Origin: Terrimicrobiaceae bacterium
GTDB taxonomy: Bacteria; Verrucomicrobiota; Verrucomicrobiia; Chthoniobacterales; Terrimicrobiaceae
DNA: 64,000 bases
Direction of reading: 5' to 3'
Assembly (NCBI GenBank): GCA_018402345.1
Contig: JAGYIV010000008.1
Location: 806,001-870,000 of the forward strand
Below the pieces are notes generated by a model. The model was not told the origin of the DNA, did not search any database, and saw only the letters and a program-made list of their open reading frames with translations. A program made the position numbers and the translations under genes. Each line of letters opens with the position of its first letter. The stretch's first letter is position 1. Of the stretch, positions 1 through 8,386 are shown piece by piece.

Positions 1-1373
1 AATTCGAGCGGGGGGGATTCCAAGGCTTGTATTTCCTCTGCCCGGGAGTCGTTTGCCACTGGCGGGGCTTTCATGAGTTGGCGGATCGTGCTTTGCGGCA
101 CCCCGAGCCTCGTGGCCATTTTTCCGAGCGTCGACTCGCGAAGCACGGCATCCCCGACCAATGCCAGAGCGGGCGCGAGGCGACGGACGAGGCGGGATTT
201 CGCGGCGGCATCGGCGAGTTCCCCGGAGCGCACGGCTTCGTTCAGATTGTGGTCGAAGTAATCCTCAGCGGCTTCTACCCTTTCCAGAAAGGCTCCTGGA
301 CCATCCCGTTGAATCAATGAATCAGGATCGTCACCCTGCGGCAGGCTCACGATCCGCACCAGCAAGCCCTGCGAAAACAACGCCGGCAGCGAGCGGTCGG
401 CGGCTTTCTTGCCGGCGGTGTCGGAATCGAAGCACAGGAGAACCGTCTCGACATACCTCTTGAGCAACCGCGCCTGGTCTGCGGTGAAGGCTGTGCCCTG
501 AGGAGCGATGACGTGCCTCACTCCCGCCTCGAAAGCCGTGATGAGATCCAGTTGGCCCTCACAGACGATCGCCGCGTTTTTTTCGATGAGATCGCGCTTG
601 GTTTTGTCCAATCCAAAAAGAACGCGCCCTTTCGTGAACAGCGGCGTCTCGGGGGAGTTTACATACTTCGCGCCGCGGGAATCGGACTGGAGCACCCGCC
701 CGCTGAAGGCGACAACCTCGCCATAGTCGTTGCGAATCGGAAACATGAGGCGGTCCCGAAACCGGCTGTAAATCCGACCGCCTCCGCCCTCGTCGCCGTC
801 CTTTGAGGAGGCCAGCCCGCCCAGCGCTATCTCATCGGCGGAAAACCGCCGCTCGCGCAGGTGCACCAGCAGCGCGTCCCAGGAATCGGGAGCGTAGCCC
901 AACAGCCAACTCTTGGCGGTCTCGACACCGATCCCGCGTGATTTCAAATAGTCCCTCGCATGGGCTGCGTCTGGGGATTTCATCAAATTCCTGTGGAACC
1001 ACGAGGCGGCTTCGGCATGCATTCCTAGTAGTCGCTCGCGCTGTCCATGCCGCTGTGAGTCGTCGCCGGAGGACGCATCCTCGACCACCGGAATCCCCGC
1101 CCGCTGAGCCAAACGCCGCACCGCAGTGGGGAAATCCACATGCTCGTAGTCCATGACAAACCGCAGCACCCCCCCTCCCGCGCCGCACCCGAAACAATGG
1201 AAGGACTGCCGCGCGGGGTTCACATGGAAGGATGGGGACTTCTCCCGATGGAACGGGCACAACGCGCGAAAGCTCGTTCCGGCCCGTTTGAGCGGGAAGT
1301 AGGATCCAACAAGCTCGACGATGTCCGTGGCGTCGGCGACACGTTGGATTGTTTCTTCGGCGATGAGTCCCAC
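1..1373 (-). CDS. dnaG: DNA primase DnaG (5' part, cut by window edge)
   Basis: Synthesises RNA primers for replication in complex with DnaB helicase. Reading the minus strand from a GTG at 1373 gives an N-terminal CHC2 zinc ribbon (CPFH then CFGCG), followed by a primase catalytic core with the TOPRIM region (FGLDKTKRDLIEKN, then VLLCFDSDTAGKKAADR). The frame stays open to the window start, so the C-terminal DnaB-binding domain is only begun. GTG is the only plausible start: an in-frame TAA lies four codons upstream, and AAGG sits about 10 nt before the GTG. The gene is divergent from the NfeD gene with only about 50 bp between the starts, so both promoters must lie in or overlap this gap. 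The family assignment is firm. Confidence 0.95.
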   Translation of the reverse strand, partial: MGLIAEETIQRVADATDIVELVGSYFPLKRAGTSFRALCPFHREKSPSFHVNPARQSFHCFGCGAGGGVLRFVMDYEHVDFPTAVRRLAQRAGIPVVEDASSGDDSQRHGQRERLLGMHAEAASWFHRNLMKSPDAAHARDYLKSRGIGVETAKSWLLGYAPDSWDALLVHLRERRFSADEIALGGLASSKDGDEGGGGRIYSRFRDRLMFPIRNDYGEVVAFSGRVLQSDSRGAKYVNSPETPLFTKGRVLFGLDKTKRDLIEKNAAIVCEGQLDLITAFEAGVRHVIAPQGTAFTADQARLLKRYVETVLLCFDSDTAGKKAADRSLPALFSQGLLVRIVSLPQGDDPDSLIQRDGPGAFLERVEAAEDYFDHNLNEAVRSGELADAAAKSRLVRRLAPALALVGDAVLRESTLGKMATRLGVPQSTIRQLMKAPPVANDSRAEEIQALESPPLE

Positions 1374-1424
1374 ACGGGCAAATTACCTTGCGGGCCCAAC
1401 CGGCGCGAGGGAGATTTCGGTCCT

Positions 1425-2915
1425 ATGAATCCGAATGCGGTTTTCACACCGAAAGAGTCCGCCAACACTCGCTGCCGCGCGGCCGCAAGGCGTTGGTTGC
1501 CGGCATTGTTTGCCATGGCATGCCTGATTTCTCCAGCGCGCGCAGAGGAGCAAAAGCCCACCACCGGCTCGGTGGTCGTGCTCCCCGTCAAAGGTCCGGT
1601 GACCGAGGCCCGGTTTTTCTTCCTGCGCAGAGCGCTCAAGGACGCCGAGGCGGTGGCGGCTTCTGCGATCATCCTCGACATGGACACACCTGGCGGGGAT
1701 TTGAAAGCAACCGAGAAAATCGTCCAGATGCTCACCAACTCGCCGGTCCCGAGCTTCACGTATGTGAACACCAATGCTGGTTCCGCCGGCGCGCTCATCG
1801 CTCTCGGCACTTCGAAGATCATGATGGCTCCGATCAGCGCGATCGGAGCGGCCGCGCCGGTCGCCGGCTCGGGCCAGGAAATTCCGGAGACGATGAACGC
1901 GAAGATCGTGTCGTATTTTTCTGGCTACTTCCGCAGCGTGGCCCAGAAAAACGGCTACCATCCCGAGCTGGTCGACGGGTTCATGAACCTCGACAAGGAG
2001 GTCAAAATCGGTGGCGAGGTCATTAATCCCAAGGGGTCGCTCCTCACCCTCAGCGCCCAAGAGGCCTCCCGCGACATCGCTGGCAAGCCGCTTCTGGCCT
2101 CGGGCATCGCCGATGACATCCCCGCCGTGGCCGTCGCTTGCGGTCTCGACCCCGACCGCATCATCCGCATCGAGCCCTCGGGATTCGAGACGGCCGCCCA
2201 GTGGATCACGATGCTCGCCCCGCTCCTCCTGCTGGGCGGCGTCATGGGGGCTTGGCTGGAATTCAAGGCGCCTGGATTCGGAGCGGCGGGCGTGCTCGCC
2301 GGGATTTGCTTCCTCCTTTTCTTCGGTGGCCACTACATCGCCGGGCTCACAGGCTTTGAAATGATCGCCCTCTTCGTGCTGGGAGTGGTGTTCATTCTCC
2401 TCGAATTCCTCTTTTTCCCGGGCGTGGTGGTGCTGGCTCTTGGCGGGACCATCATGGTTGTGGTGGCCCTGTTTTTCTCGATGGCGGACTTTTATCCCGC
2501 CCAGCCCATCAAGATCTCCTTCGAGATGTTCCGCACACCGATGCTGAACCTAAGCCTGGCGATCGGCGGATCTGTTCTTGGCATTGCACTTCTGGGACGC
2601 ATGCTGCCTTCCATGCCTTTCCTGCGCGGATTGTTTCTCTCCTCGAAAATGCCTGAGGGTTCCTCGGCAAAAATCGTGACCGAACTCGGCACGGCCTCAG
2701 CCATCGCTCCCGGCGACAGCGGCAAAGCCGTCACTATCCTGCGCCCCGCGGGCCGCGCGAAGATCGGCTCGGAAATGTTCGACGTGATCACAAGCGGGGA
2801 ATTTCTCGAGGCGGACACTCCCGTTGAGGTCCTCGCCGTGAGCGCCTCGAGTATCGTGGTCGGCCGAGCCGCCGCGGAAGCTGGCTCATCGTCGGCTCCC
2901 GCTGCTCACAAATAA
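1425..2915 (+). CDS. NfeD-family membrane-bound ClpP-class serine protease
   Basis: A 496-residue long-form NfeD protein. Residues 1-40 form a signal peptide ending SPARA. A ClpP-like domain follows with MDTPGGDL and the nucleophile Ser120 in NAGSAGALIAL; Lys160 lies 40 residues later, the spacing expected of a Ser/Lys dyad. Four or five transmembrane segments occupy about 225-390, and a C-terminal OB-fold NfeD domain occupies about 420-480. Such proteins cleave membrane substrates, usually stomatin-family partners, and act in membrane quality control. No stomatin gene is adjacent here. I chose ATG 1425 because it puts the signal peptide at the N terminus; the frame is open further upstream but that part overlaps dnaG. 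Its end overlaps the convergent zinc-ribbon gene by 10 bp. Confidence 0.9.
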   Translation: MNPNAVFTPKESANTRCRAAARRWLPALFAMACLISPARAEEQKPTTGSVVVLPVKGPVTEARFFFLRRALKDAEAVAASAIILDMDTPGGDLKATEKIVQMLTNSPVPSFTYVNTNAGSAGALIALGTSKIMMAPISAIGAAAPVAGSGQEIPETMNAKIVSYFSGYFRSVAQKNGYHPELVDGFMNLDKEVKIGGEVINPKGSLLTLSAQEASRDIAGKPLLASGIADDIPAVAVACGLDPDRIIRIEPSGFETAAQWITMLAPLLLLGGVMGAWLEFKAPGFGAAGVLAGICFLLFFGGHYIAGLTGFEMIALFVLGVVFILLEFLFFPGVVVLALGGTIMVVVALFFSMADFYPAQPIKISFEMFRTPMLNLSLAIGGSVLGIALLGRMLPSMPFLRGLFLSSKMPEGSSAKIVTELGTASAIAPGDSGKAVTILRPAGRAKIGSEMFDVITSGEFLEADTPVEVLAVSASSIVVGRAAAEAGSSSAPAAHK

Positions 2916-3430
2916 TCCGAAAACTCGTAGAGCTTGGGATCACGGGCGGGACGGCGCAGCGCCTTCACAGCGCGAGTGGCCGCTTCGTCAGCCTCATCCC
3001 CGTCCATTCCTGGAAAATCCATGTCGTCAAACGCATCCCCGAATTCCTCCTCGAGCTTTTCAGGATCCTCGCCCGCCTCAAGCCGACGGATCATGTGCTC
3101 CATCTCGGCCGGCATCTTCTGGCCGGTGGCCTCGGTCATTTTGCGCATCATGTGCCCGAGCGCACGCGGGTCGGGATTGTTCTCGTCCAAGCCCGCCATG
3201 TCGCGCTCCATCTCGGCCATCATGCGCTCCATGCGAGGGTCGTCCCTCACGCTGGCATCCGCCGACTCCTCCTTCGCTTTGCCAGTGACGGCGAATCTCG
3301 ACACCACGCGCTCCATCCTTGCATTCGCGTCGTCTGGGCACCGCGGCGTTTTTTCGGCCATCGAGAGGCTCCTTGCAAAAAACGAGTAGATTCTGTTCGT
3401 GTCGGGAGAGTGGAATTCGTAGATGGGCAT
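2906..3430 (-). CDS. FmdB-like small zinc-ribbon family protein
   Basis: A 174-residue protein starting MPIYEF, the hallmark start of the FmdB regulatory/zinc-ribbon family. The usual two CxxC knuckles are degenerate: only one Cys (TPRCPDD) is evident in the N-terminal 50 residues. The middle is Met- and Glu-rich with clustered RMERMMAEMERDM, probably helical, and a strongly acidic stretch with MDFPGMDGDEADE follows. I placed the start at the MPIYEF methionine because the 16 residues upstream look like untranslated leader. Function is unknown; family members are often annotated as putative regulators, but the loss of zinc ligands argues against a normal metal knuckle. It converges on the NfeD gene. 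Confidence 0.7.
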   Translation of the reverse strand: MPIYEFHSPDTNRIYSFFARSLSMAEKTPRCPDDANARMERVVSRFAVTGKAKEESADASVRDDPRMERMMAEMERDMAGLDENNPDPRALGHMMRKMTEATGQKMPAEMEHMIRRLEAGEDPEKLEEEFGDAFDDMDFPGMDGDEADEAATRAVKALRRPARDPKLYEFSDYL

Positions 3431-3532
3431 ACGCGAAAATCGAGCCGGAACCATGCGTGCGCCCACGCGCGTTTTCAACTACGAATCATTCCCCCCTTGG
3501 CGGATGGAGCGCCTTGGCATTAACCTCGCGGG

Positions 3533-5098
3533 GTGGAATCCGGTCCGGACTACGATGTCATTGTGATCGGCGGCGCGCTCACAGGTGCCGCCACTGCGTT
3601 TTTGCTCAAACGGCGCGATCCGACGTTGAGGATTCTGGTTGTCGAAAAAACACCCTCCTTCAAACGCCGCGTCGGCGAGGCCACAACCGAGGTGAGCGGC
3701 TGGTTTCTCACACGCATGCTCGGCCTCGGCGGGTTTCTCACCCGCACTCAGATTCCGAAAAACGGCTTGCGCTTCTGGTTTGCCCACGCTCAAAACCACT
3801 CGCTGGCGGAGTGCTCGGAACTCGGCGGCAGCTATCTTTCCACGGTGCCCGCCTTTTTGCTCGACCGGTCTGCCGTGGATGCCGAGATCCTCGACCGCGC
3901 CGTGGCCCTTGGCGTTGACATCCTGCGGCCGGCGCGTGTTGTCGAGACCACCCTCGCACCCGGCGGCATGCAAACCCTGCGCGTGGAGCATTTGCAGGCC
4001 GAAAAAACCCTCCGCGCCCGCTGGATCGTCGACGCCTCGGGCGTGAAAGCCGAACTCGCCCGTGCCAACGACTGGATCGAACCCAATGCCGCCCATCCCA
4101 CGCTGGCCGCTTGGTCCCGCTGGCGCACCACCCGCGACTGGGATGCTTTGGACCATGCCGAGGCCGCTCCCGACTGGAACACAGGCTTCCAAGGCCTTCG
4201 CGGCACCGCCACAAACCATTTCGCTGGCGACGGCTGGTGGGCATGGTGGATCCAACTCCGCTCCGGCGAGGTCAGCATCGGCGCGGTAATCGACCAGCGC
4301 TCTGCCACTTGGCCGAGCCCCGCTGGAACCGTCGGGGAAAAGCTCCGCGGCTTCCTCTCGCAACACCCGGCCGCCCGCGAGATGCTCAAGGACGCCGAGT
4401 TTCTCGAGGGCGATGTGCATTTCCGAAGAAACCTCCCTTACTCGTCGCACCAATACGCCGGCGACGGATTTGTCCTCGCAGGCGACGCCTCGGCTTTTCT
4501 CGATCCCCTCTACAGCCCGGGCATGGATTGGATCGCCTACACCGTGGCCTCCGCCGTGCATCTCATCCTTCAATGGCGCTCCGGCGAGAACATTTCCCCG
4601 CTGGTGGACAGCATGAACTCCCACCTGACCACCAGCTACACCCGCCAGTTCGAAGCCCTCTACCGCGACAAATACGACTACATCGGCGACCACTCGCTCA
4701 TGCGCGCCGCCTTCCGCCTCGATATCGCGAGCTACTACCTTTTTGTGGTCCTCCCCATCTACAAATCGGGCGAATCCAAACTCCGCATCCCGCCGTTCGC
4801 CACCTGGCATTCCACGCCGTTTTTCCACCTCATGCGCCTCTACAACTCCCGCCTCGCCGCCATCGGCCGCGAGCGCCGGCGGCGGGGCACGTTTGGCACA
4901 ACCAACACCCACCGGCGCGATCTCGTGCCGGGCTTCAATTTCCGTATCCCGCAACTGCTGAAAACATTCCTGCACGGACTCGGCATCTGGCTGGGCCTCG
5001 AACTCCGCGAAGGCTGGCGCACATGGCTCGCCCCGCTGCCTCGGCGCGCTCCCGCCTCCGACCGACAGATGCCCGACCCCTCGCCCGCGGCTTCATAG
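3533..5098 (+). CDS. FAD-dependent oxidoreductase, tryptophan-halogenase-like
   Basis: A 521-residue flavoprotein. The N terminus has a Rossmann dinucleotide motif (VIVIGGALTGAATAFL) and EKTPSFKRRVGEATTE, matching the halogenase/geranylgeranyl-reductase superfamily. The flavin ribityl/phosphate motif is DGFVLAGDASAFLDPLYSPG. In place of the diagnostic WxWxIP halogenase motif there is GWWAWWIQL, so halogenation is doubtful and a hydroxylase or reductase role is equally possible. The start is a GTG at 3533 with no strong ribosome-binding site; there is no better Met before the Rossmann motif. The gene stands alone, with the sigma-factor gene starting 57 bp downstream. The FAD-enzyme assignment is confident, the substrate unknown. 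Confidence 0.85.
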   Translation: MESGPDYDVIVIGGALTGAATAFLLKRRDPTLRILVVEKTPSFKRRVGEATTEVSGWFLTRMLGLGGFLTRTQIPKNGLRFWFAHAQNHSLAECSELGGSYLSTVPAFLLDRSAVDAEILDRAVALGVDILRPARVVETTLAPGGMQTLRVEHLQAEKTLRARWIVDASGVKAELARANDWIEPNAAHPTLAAWSRWRTTRDWDALDHAEAAPDWNTGFQGLRGTATNHFAGDGWWAWWIQLRSGEVSIGAVIDQRSATWPSPAGTVGEKLRGFLSQHPAAREMLKDAEFLEGDVHFRRNLPYSSHQYAGDGFVLAGDASAFLDPLYSPGMDWIAYTVASAVHLILQWRSGENISPLVDSMNSHLTTSYTRQFEALYRDKYDYIGDHSLMRAAFRLDIASYYLFVVLPIYKSGESKLRIPPFATWHSTPFFHLMRLYNSRLAAIGRERRRRGTFGTTNTHRRDLVPGFNFRIPQLLKTFLHGLGIWLGLELREGWRTWLAPLPRRAPASDRQMPDPSPAAS

Positions 5099-5155
5099 TC
5101 GATTTTTCTCCGCATGGTTCCGGCGGGTTGGTAAATTCCCGACCCACCATCGCCC

Positions 5156-5740
5156 ATGGAAACGCCCGACCCACCGGATCAAGAGCTCGTCGCCCGCACC
5201 CAGGCGGGAGACGCCCGGGCGTATGACGAGTTGGTGCGCAGATACAGCCCACGCCTTTACGGGCTCGTCTACAACATGACCTCCAGCCACGAGGATACCA
5301 ACGACCTCCTCCAAGAGATTTTTGCAAAGGGCTACCGCTCGATCAAAAGCTTCCAAGGAAAATCCTCCTTCCACACCTGGATGCACACCATCTCGGTCAA
5401 CATGACCATCAACTTCCTCAAAAAAAGGAACCGCCGCCGCACCATGAGCCTCGACGACGTCGACAGCGGCGTGCTCAACGATCCCGATTTCATCGAAGCC
5501 ACCAGCTCGGTCGACCCCTCCAACGAGGCAAACCTCGGCGAACTTCAAAAAAAACTGAACGAATCACTCATGAAGCTGTCCCATGATCACAGAGCCGTCG
5601 TTACCATGTTCGACATCCAAGGAATGCCACACGCGGAAATCGCAAAAATCCTGAAAGTCTCGGAGGGAACCGTCCGCTCCAGACTTTTTTACGCCCACAA
5701 GCAATTGCAAAACCTCCTTCGCGAGTTTATCAACCCCTGA
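5156..5740 (+). CDS. RNA polymerase sigma factor, ECF (sigma-70 family)
   Basis: A 194-residue group-4 sigma factor. Region 2 (about 20-90) contains YSPRLYGLVYNMTSSHEDTNDLLQE and SFHTWMHTISVNMTINFLKK, which bind core enzyme and the -10 element. Region 4 (about 130-190) contains HAEIAKILKVSEGTVRSRL, a helix-turn-helix for the -35 element. The linker (VDSGVLNDPDFIEATSS) is longer than in minimal ECFs. The next gene starts 5 bp after the stop and encodes a one-TM protein, the usual position of a cognate anti-sigma factor, and an HtrA-like secreted protein follows. This suggests a cell-envelope stress regulon, although the protease partner looks catalytically dead. Confidence 0.92.
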   Translation: METPDPPDQELVARTQAGDARAYDELVRRYSPRLYGLVYNMTSSHEDTNDLLQEIFAKGYRSIKSFQGKSSFHTWMHTISVNMTINFLKKRNRRRTMSLDDVDSGVLNDPDFIEATSSVDPSNEANLGELQKKLNESLMKLSHDHRAVVTMFDIQGMPHAEIAKILKVSEGTVRSRLFYAHKQLQNLLREFINP

Positions 5741-5745
5741 CCGAC

Positions 5746-6171
5746 ATGGATCACAACGAGAGCGTCTCCCGTCTCCTCCGCCTCAAACGCTACGAGCAAC
5801 CCCCGCCCGGCTACTACGAGGATTTTTTATCCGAGTTCCAATGCCGCCAACGCGCCGAAGTGATCCAGCGCCCACTCTGGGCCATCGCACGCGACAGGGT
5901 GCTCCGGTTTCTCACACCTCCCTCCGCCCCGCGTCTGGTTATGGCCGCCTCCTTCGCGGCGGTCGTTCTTGCCAGCACGCTGCTCATCGGTCCTGAGGCA
6001 CAGGTTTCCCACCTCTCCGGCCCCGACGAAAAAACCTCGCTCAGCCTCGCGGGCACAGCACCTTCTCTTCCCATGCCGAAAACCTCCCTCCGCCCCTCAA
6101 AACCGGTTTCCTCCGTCCAATACGTCCTTCCGCCAAGGCCGGTCGGCTACGCTTCGGCCCGCACCTTTTAA
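5746..6171 (+). CDS. putative anti-sigma factor, single-TM protein
   Basis: A 141-residue protein with a short cytoplasmic N-terminal domain (LLRLKRYEQPPPGYYEDFL), one transmembrane helix (about 66-84, VMAASFAAVVLASTLLIG) and a Ser/Pro-rich extracytoplasmic tail of about 55 residues. It lies between the ECF sigma gene (5-bp gap) and the HtrA-like gene (4-bp gap), so the three are very probably one operon. Position and topology indicate an anti-sigma factor that holds the sigma factor at the membrane; no zinc-binding HxxxCxxC motif is present, so it would not be a ZAS-type anti-sigma. No sequence family was recognised. Confidence 0.6.
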   Translation: MDHNESVSRLLRLKRYEQPPPGYYEDFLSEFQCRQRAEVIQRPLWAIARDRVLRFLTPPSAPRLVMAASFAAVVLASTLLIGPEAQVSHLSGPDEKTSLSLAGTAPSLPMPKTSLRPSKPVSSVQYVLPPRPVGYASARTF

Positions 6172-6175
6172 CCCC

Positions 6176-7189
6176 GTGGCGTTTTTTCAAAAGGCCCTCC
6201 TTGTCGCCTTGGCCGCCCTCGCAGCCAGTCCCTCAGCGCGCTCCGAAGAACCAGCGCCGGAAACGCCGGACCTCCAAGCCCAGCTCGCCTCCATTTTCAA
6301 CAGAAGCCGCCCCGCGGTTGTCCGCGTCAGGGCTTGCGACGATCTCGGAGTCCGCCTTGGTAGTGGGTTTTTCATCGACCCCACCGGCACCATCTACACC
6401 CACACCGGCGTGGTCGCCAAAGCCCATGATGTCCGCGTCATCTTCAACGACCGCTCCATGGAAGCCACCGTTGTGGCGGCAGACGAGCGCAGCGGCATCG
6501 CTGTCCTGAAAACCAATTGCGTCAGCCCATTCCTCTCCCTTGGCACTTCCAGCGGCATCAAAATAGGCACCCCGGTCGTCTCGATCGGCTACCCGGAGGA
6601 TTTCGATGCCACGGCCAGCTTGGGCATGATCGCCGATCGCGACAAGCACCACAGGGGGAGATATTTCGCTACATCACACCTCCGCGCGAATCTCGCGGTC
6701 CACTGCGGCCAAGGGGGCAGCCCCGTGCTGGGATTGGATGGCAAGGTCGTTGGCATCGTCGTCTCCCAGATCGGCGGAGGCGCCTCCTGCTACGTTCTCC
6801 CCATCGAGGCCGCCGAGAAAATTCGCGGCGACATCATGCGTTTTGGAGAACTCCGCCCCGGCTGGGTCGGCGTGGAGGTCGAGGAAAGCGAGTCCCCGGT
6901 CATGGGCTCCACCGCCCGCATCGCCAACCCAGTCTCCTCAGGCCCCGATAGCCCCAATGGTCTGCGTGCAGGCGACACCCTTCTGAGCATCGGTGGCCGC
7001 CCCGTGAAATCCAGCGAGGATATTCTGGAGGCTTCGTTTTTCCTGACCGCCGGCGACCTGACCGAGATCCAAGTCGTGCGCGACGGCTCGCCGCTCACCC
7101 TGTCCGTGAAGCCCAAGCTGCACCCCGCAGCGAACTCCGGCGAACTCCACGCCGGGCCCACAGAGCAGGGCATGCCCACCCTCCGCTAA
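6176..7189 (+). CDS. HtrA/DegP-like PDZ protein, predicted inactive protease
   Basis: A 337-residue protein from a GTG start; the first 22 residues form a signal peptide, so it acts in the periplasm. A trypsin-like domain (about 35-220) is followed by one PDZ domain (about 225-315, with GLRAGDTLLSIGGRPV). Alignment by eye to the HtrA motifs shows all three catalytic positions replaced by glycine: the His of NNHVV is G78 (YTHTGVV), the Asp of TDIAVLK is G107 (RSGIAVLK), and the Ser of GNSGGP is G180 (GQGGSP). The fold motifs are otherwise intact. It is the third gene of the sigma/anti-sigma operon. It is probably a pseudoprotease acting as a periplasmic sensor or chaperone. Confidence 0.85.
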   Translation: MAFFQKALLVALAALAASPSARSEEPAPETPDLQAQLASIFNRSRPAVVRVRACDDLGVRLGSGFFIDPTGTIYTHTGVVAKAHDVRVIFNDRSMEATVVAADERSGIAVLKTNCVSPFLSLGTSSGIKIGTPVVSIGYPEDFDATASLGMIADRDKHHRGRYFATSHLRANLAVHCGQGGSPVLGLDGKVVGIVVSQIGGGASCYVLPIEAAEKIRGDIMRFGELRPGWVGVEVEESESPVMGSTARIANPVSSGPDSPNGLRAGDTLLSIGGRPVKSSEDILEASFFLTAGDLTEIQVVRDGSPLTLSVKPKLHPAANSGELHAGPTEQGMPTLR

Positions 7190-7195
7190 GGACCA

Positions 7196-8122
7196 CTACT
7201 CCTTTCGGCATCTCCAGTAAACAGCCAACGCACTGCCGATCAAGCTGTGCACCACACTCGACAGCGCCGCGGGCACAGCCGTGAGCGGATTCGCCGCGAA
7301 ATGGCTGCGGGCCATCACCGCCGCAAGCCCGGAATTTTGCATCCCCACCTCGATCGACACAGCCTCGGCCTCGGCCGGTCCCAGGCGACAAATCCTCGCC
7401 GCAACCCAGCCAAGCAAAAATCCCGCCCCGTGAAGCAGCATGACGGCGGCGAACAAGACCACGGCGTTTTCCATGATCGCCTCGCGATTGCGCCCGATGA
7501 TGCTCGCGCAAATCATGCTGATCAGCAGAACCGACACCAGCGGCCCGACCCTTCCAGCCGGACCCGCCAACCGCGGAAGACGGTGGTGCAACGCAACCCC
7601 CAACACCACCGGCGCCACCACCACCTGCAACGCTGTCCCCACCATCCCCCAGCCATCGACAGGCATCCACGCCCCGGCCAGCAAATGGGTCAACACCGGT
7701 GTCACCACCACCGCCGCCACTGTGGAACAAAACGTCATCACCACCGACAAAGCCACATTCGCCCGCGCGATAAACGCCACCACATTTGATGCCGTGCCGC
7801 CGGGACAGCACGCCACAAGAATCACCCCGACAGCCAGATCGGGCGGCAATCGCATCAACGTTGCCACCAACCATCCCACTGCGGGCATGATGGTGAACTG
7901 TGCCACAAACCCGATCCCCACCGCTCCTGGCATCCGCAAGACCGCCTTGAACGCCCCCGTATCCAACGTCACACCCATTCCCAACATGATGAACGCCAAC
8001 GCCCAAGTGATCCACGATCCGGAAAACCAAATGAACGCCTCCGGCCATGCCAATGCAGCGCCGCAAAACACAATCAACCACACGGGAAACCAATTCGCGG
8101 CGGCGAGGAGTCGAGCTTGCAT
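7196..8122 (-). CDS. bile acid:sodium symporter (BASS) family transporter
   Basis: A protein of about 308 residues with ten predicted transmembrane helices. Characteristic BASS features are the GMGVTLDTGAF stretch in the third helix region, ACCPGGTASNVVAFIARAN (crossover-helix motif) and EVGMQNSGLAAVMA (second unwound-helix motif). The family couples Na+ import to uptake of organic anions such as bile acids, pantoate or other carboxylates; the substrate here is unknown. I used the ATG at 8122 (MQARLLAAANWF), which begins just before the first helix; the open frame extends 36 codons further to 8230 but that stretch is not hydrophobic. It is transcribed convergently with the HtrA-like gene. Confidence 0.88.
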   Translation of the reverse strand: MQARLLAAANWFPVWLIVFCGAALAWPEAFIWFSGSWITWALAFIMLGMGVTLDTGAFKAVLRMPGAVGIGFVAQFTIMPAVGWLVATLMRLPPDLAVGVILVACCPGGTASNVVAFIARANVALSVVMTFCSTVAAVVVTPVLTHLLAGAWMPVDGWGMVGTALQVVVAPVVLGVALHHRLPRLAGPAGRVGPLVSVLLISMICASIIGRNREAIMENAVVLFAAVMLLHGAGFLLGWVAARICRLGPAEAEAVSIEVGMQNSGLAAVMARSHFAANPLTAVPAALSSVVHSLIGSALAVYWRCRKE

Positions 8123-8386
8123 CCTCGGGAGTAAAGCCCCACGGGCCCACAACGCAAAGCCGCATTTGACGCAATCCAAGCCCGATCTCCGTGCACCATG
8201 GGAAAAAAAACTTGCTGGCCGATTCCACACACACCACCTTTGTCACCCCTTCACCCACGCTTCCTATTACCGCGATGGACCATCACGCCCGCAGCCAACC
8301 GGATGTCATGCCGGAGAATTTTTCCAGACCCGCATCCCGTCGGATCCTTCCAACAGGGCGTCCTTAAAGCGCTACCCGTTTTCCTA

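Noticed and set aside
832-1260. Minus-strand frame of 142 residues and other open frames within 1-1373
   Set aside because: They are shadows of dnaG, whose frame (from GTG 1373) carries the zinc ribbon and TOPRIM motifs.
3479-4975. Long minus-strand frame of 498 residues opposite the flavoprotein
   Set aside because: It is an antisense shadow produced by strong codon bias; the plus-strand frame has the Rossmann and FAD motifs.
6233-6652. Idea that the HtrA-like protein is an active protease with a shifted His (H76)
   Set aside because: The Asp and Ser positions are also glycine, so a simple His shift would not restore the triad.
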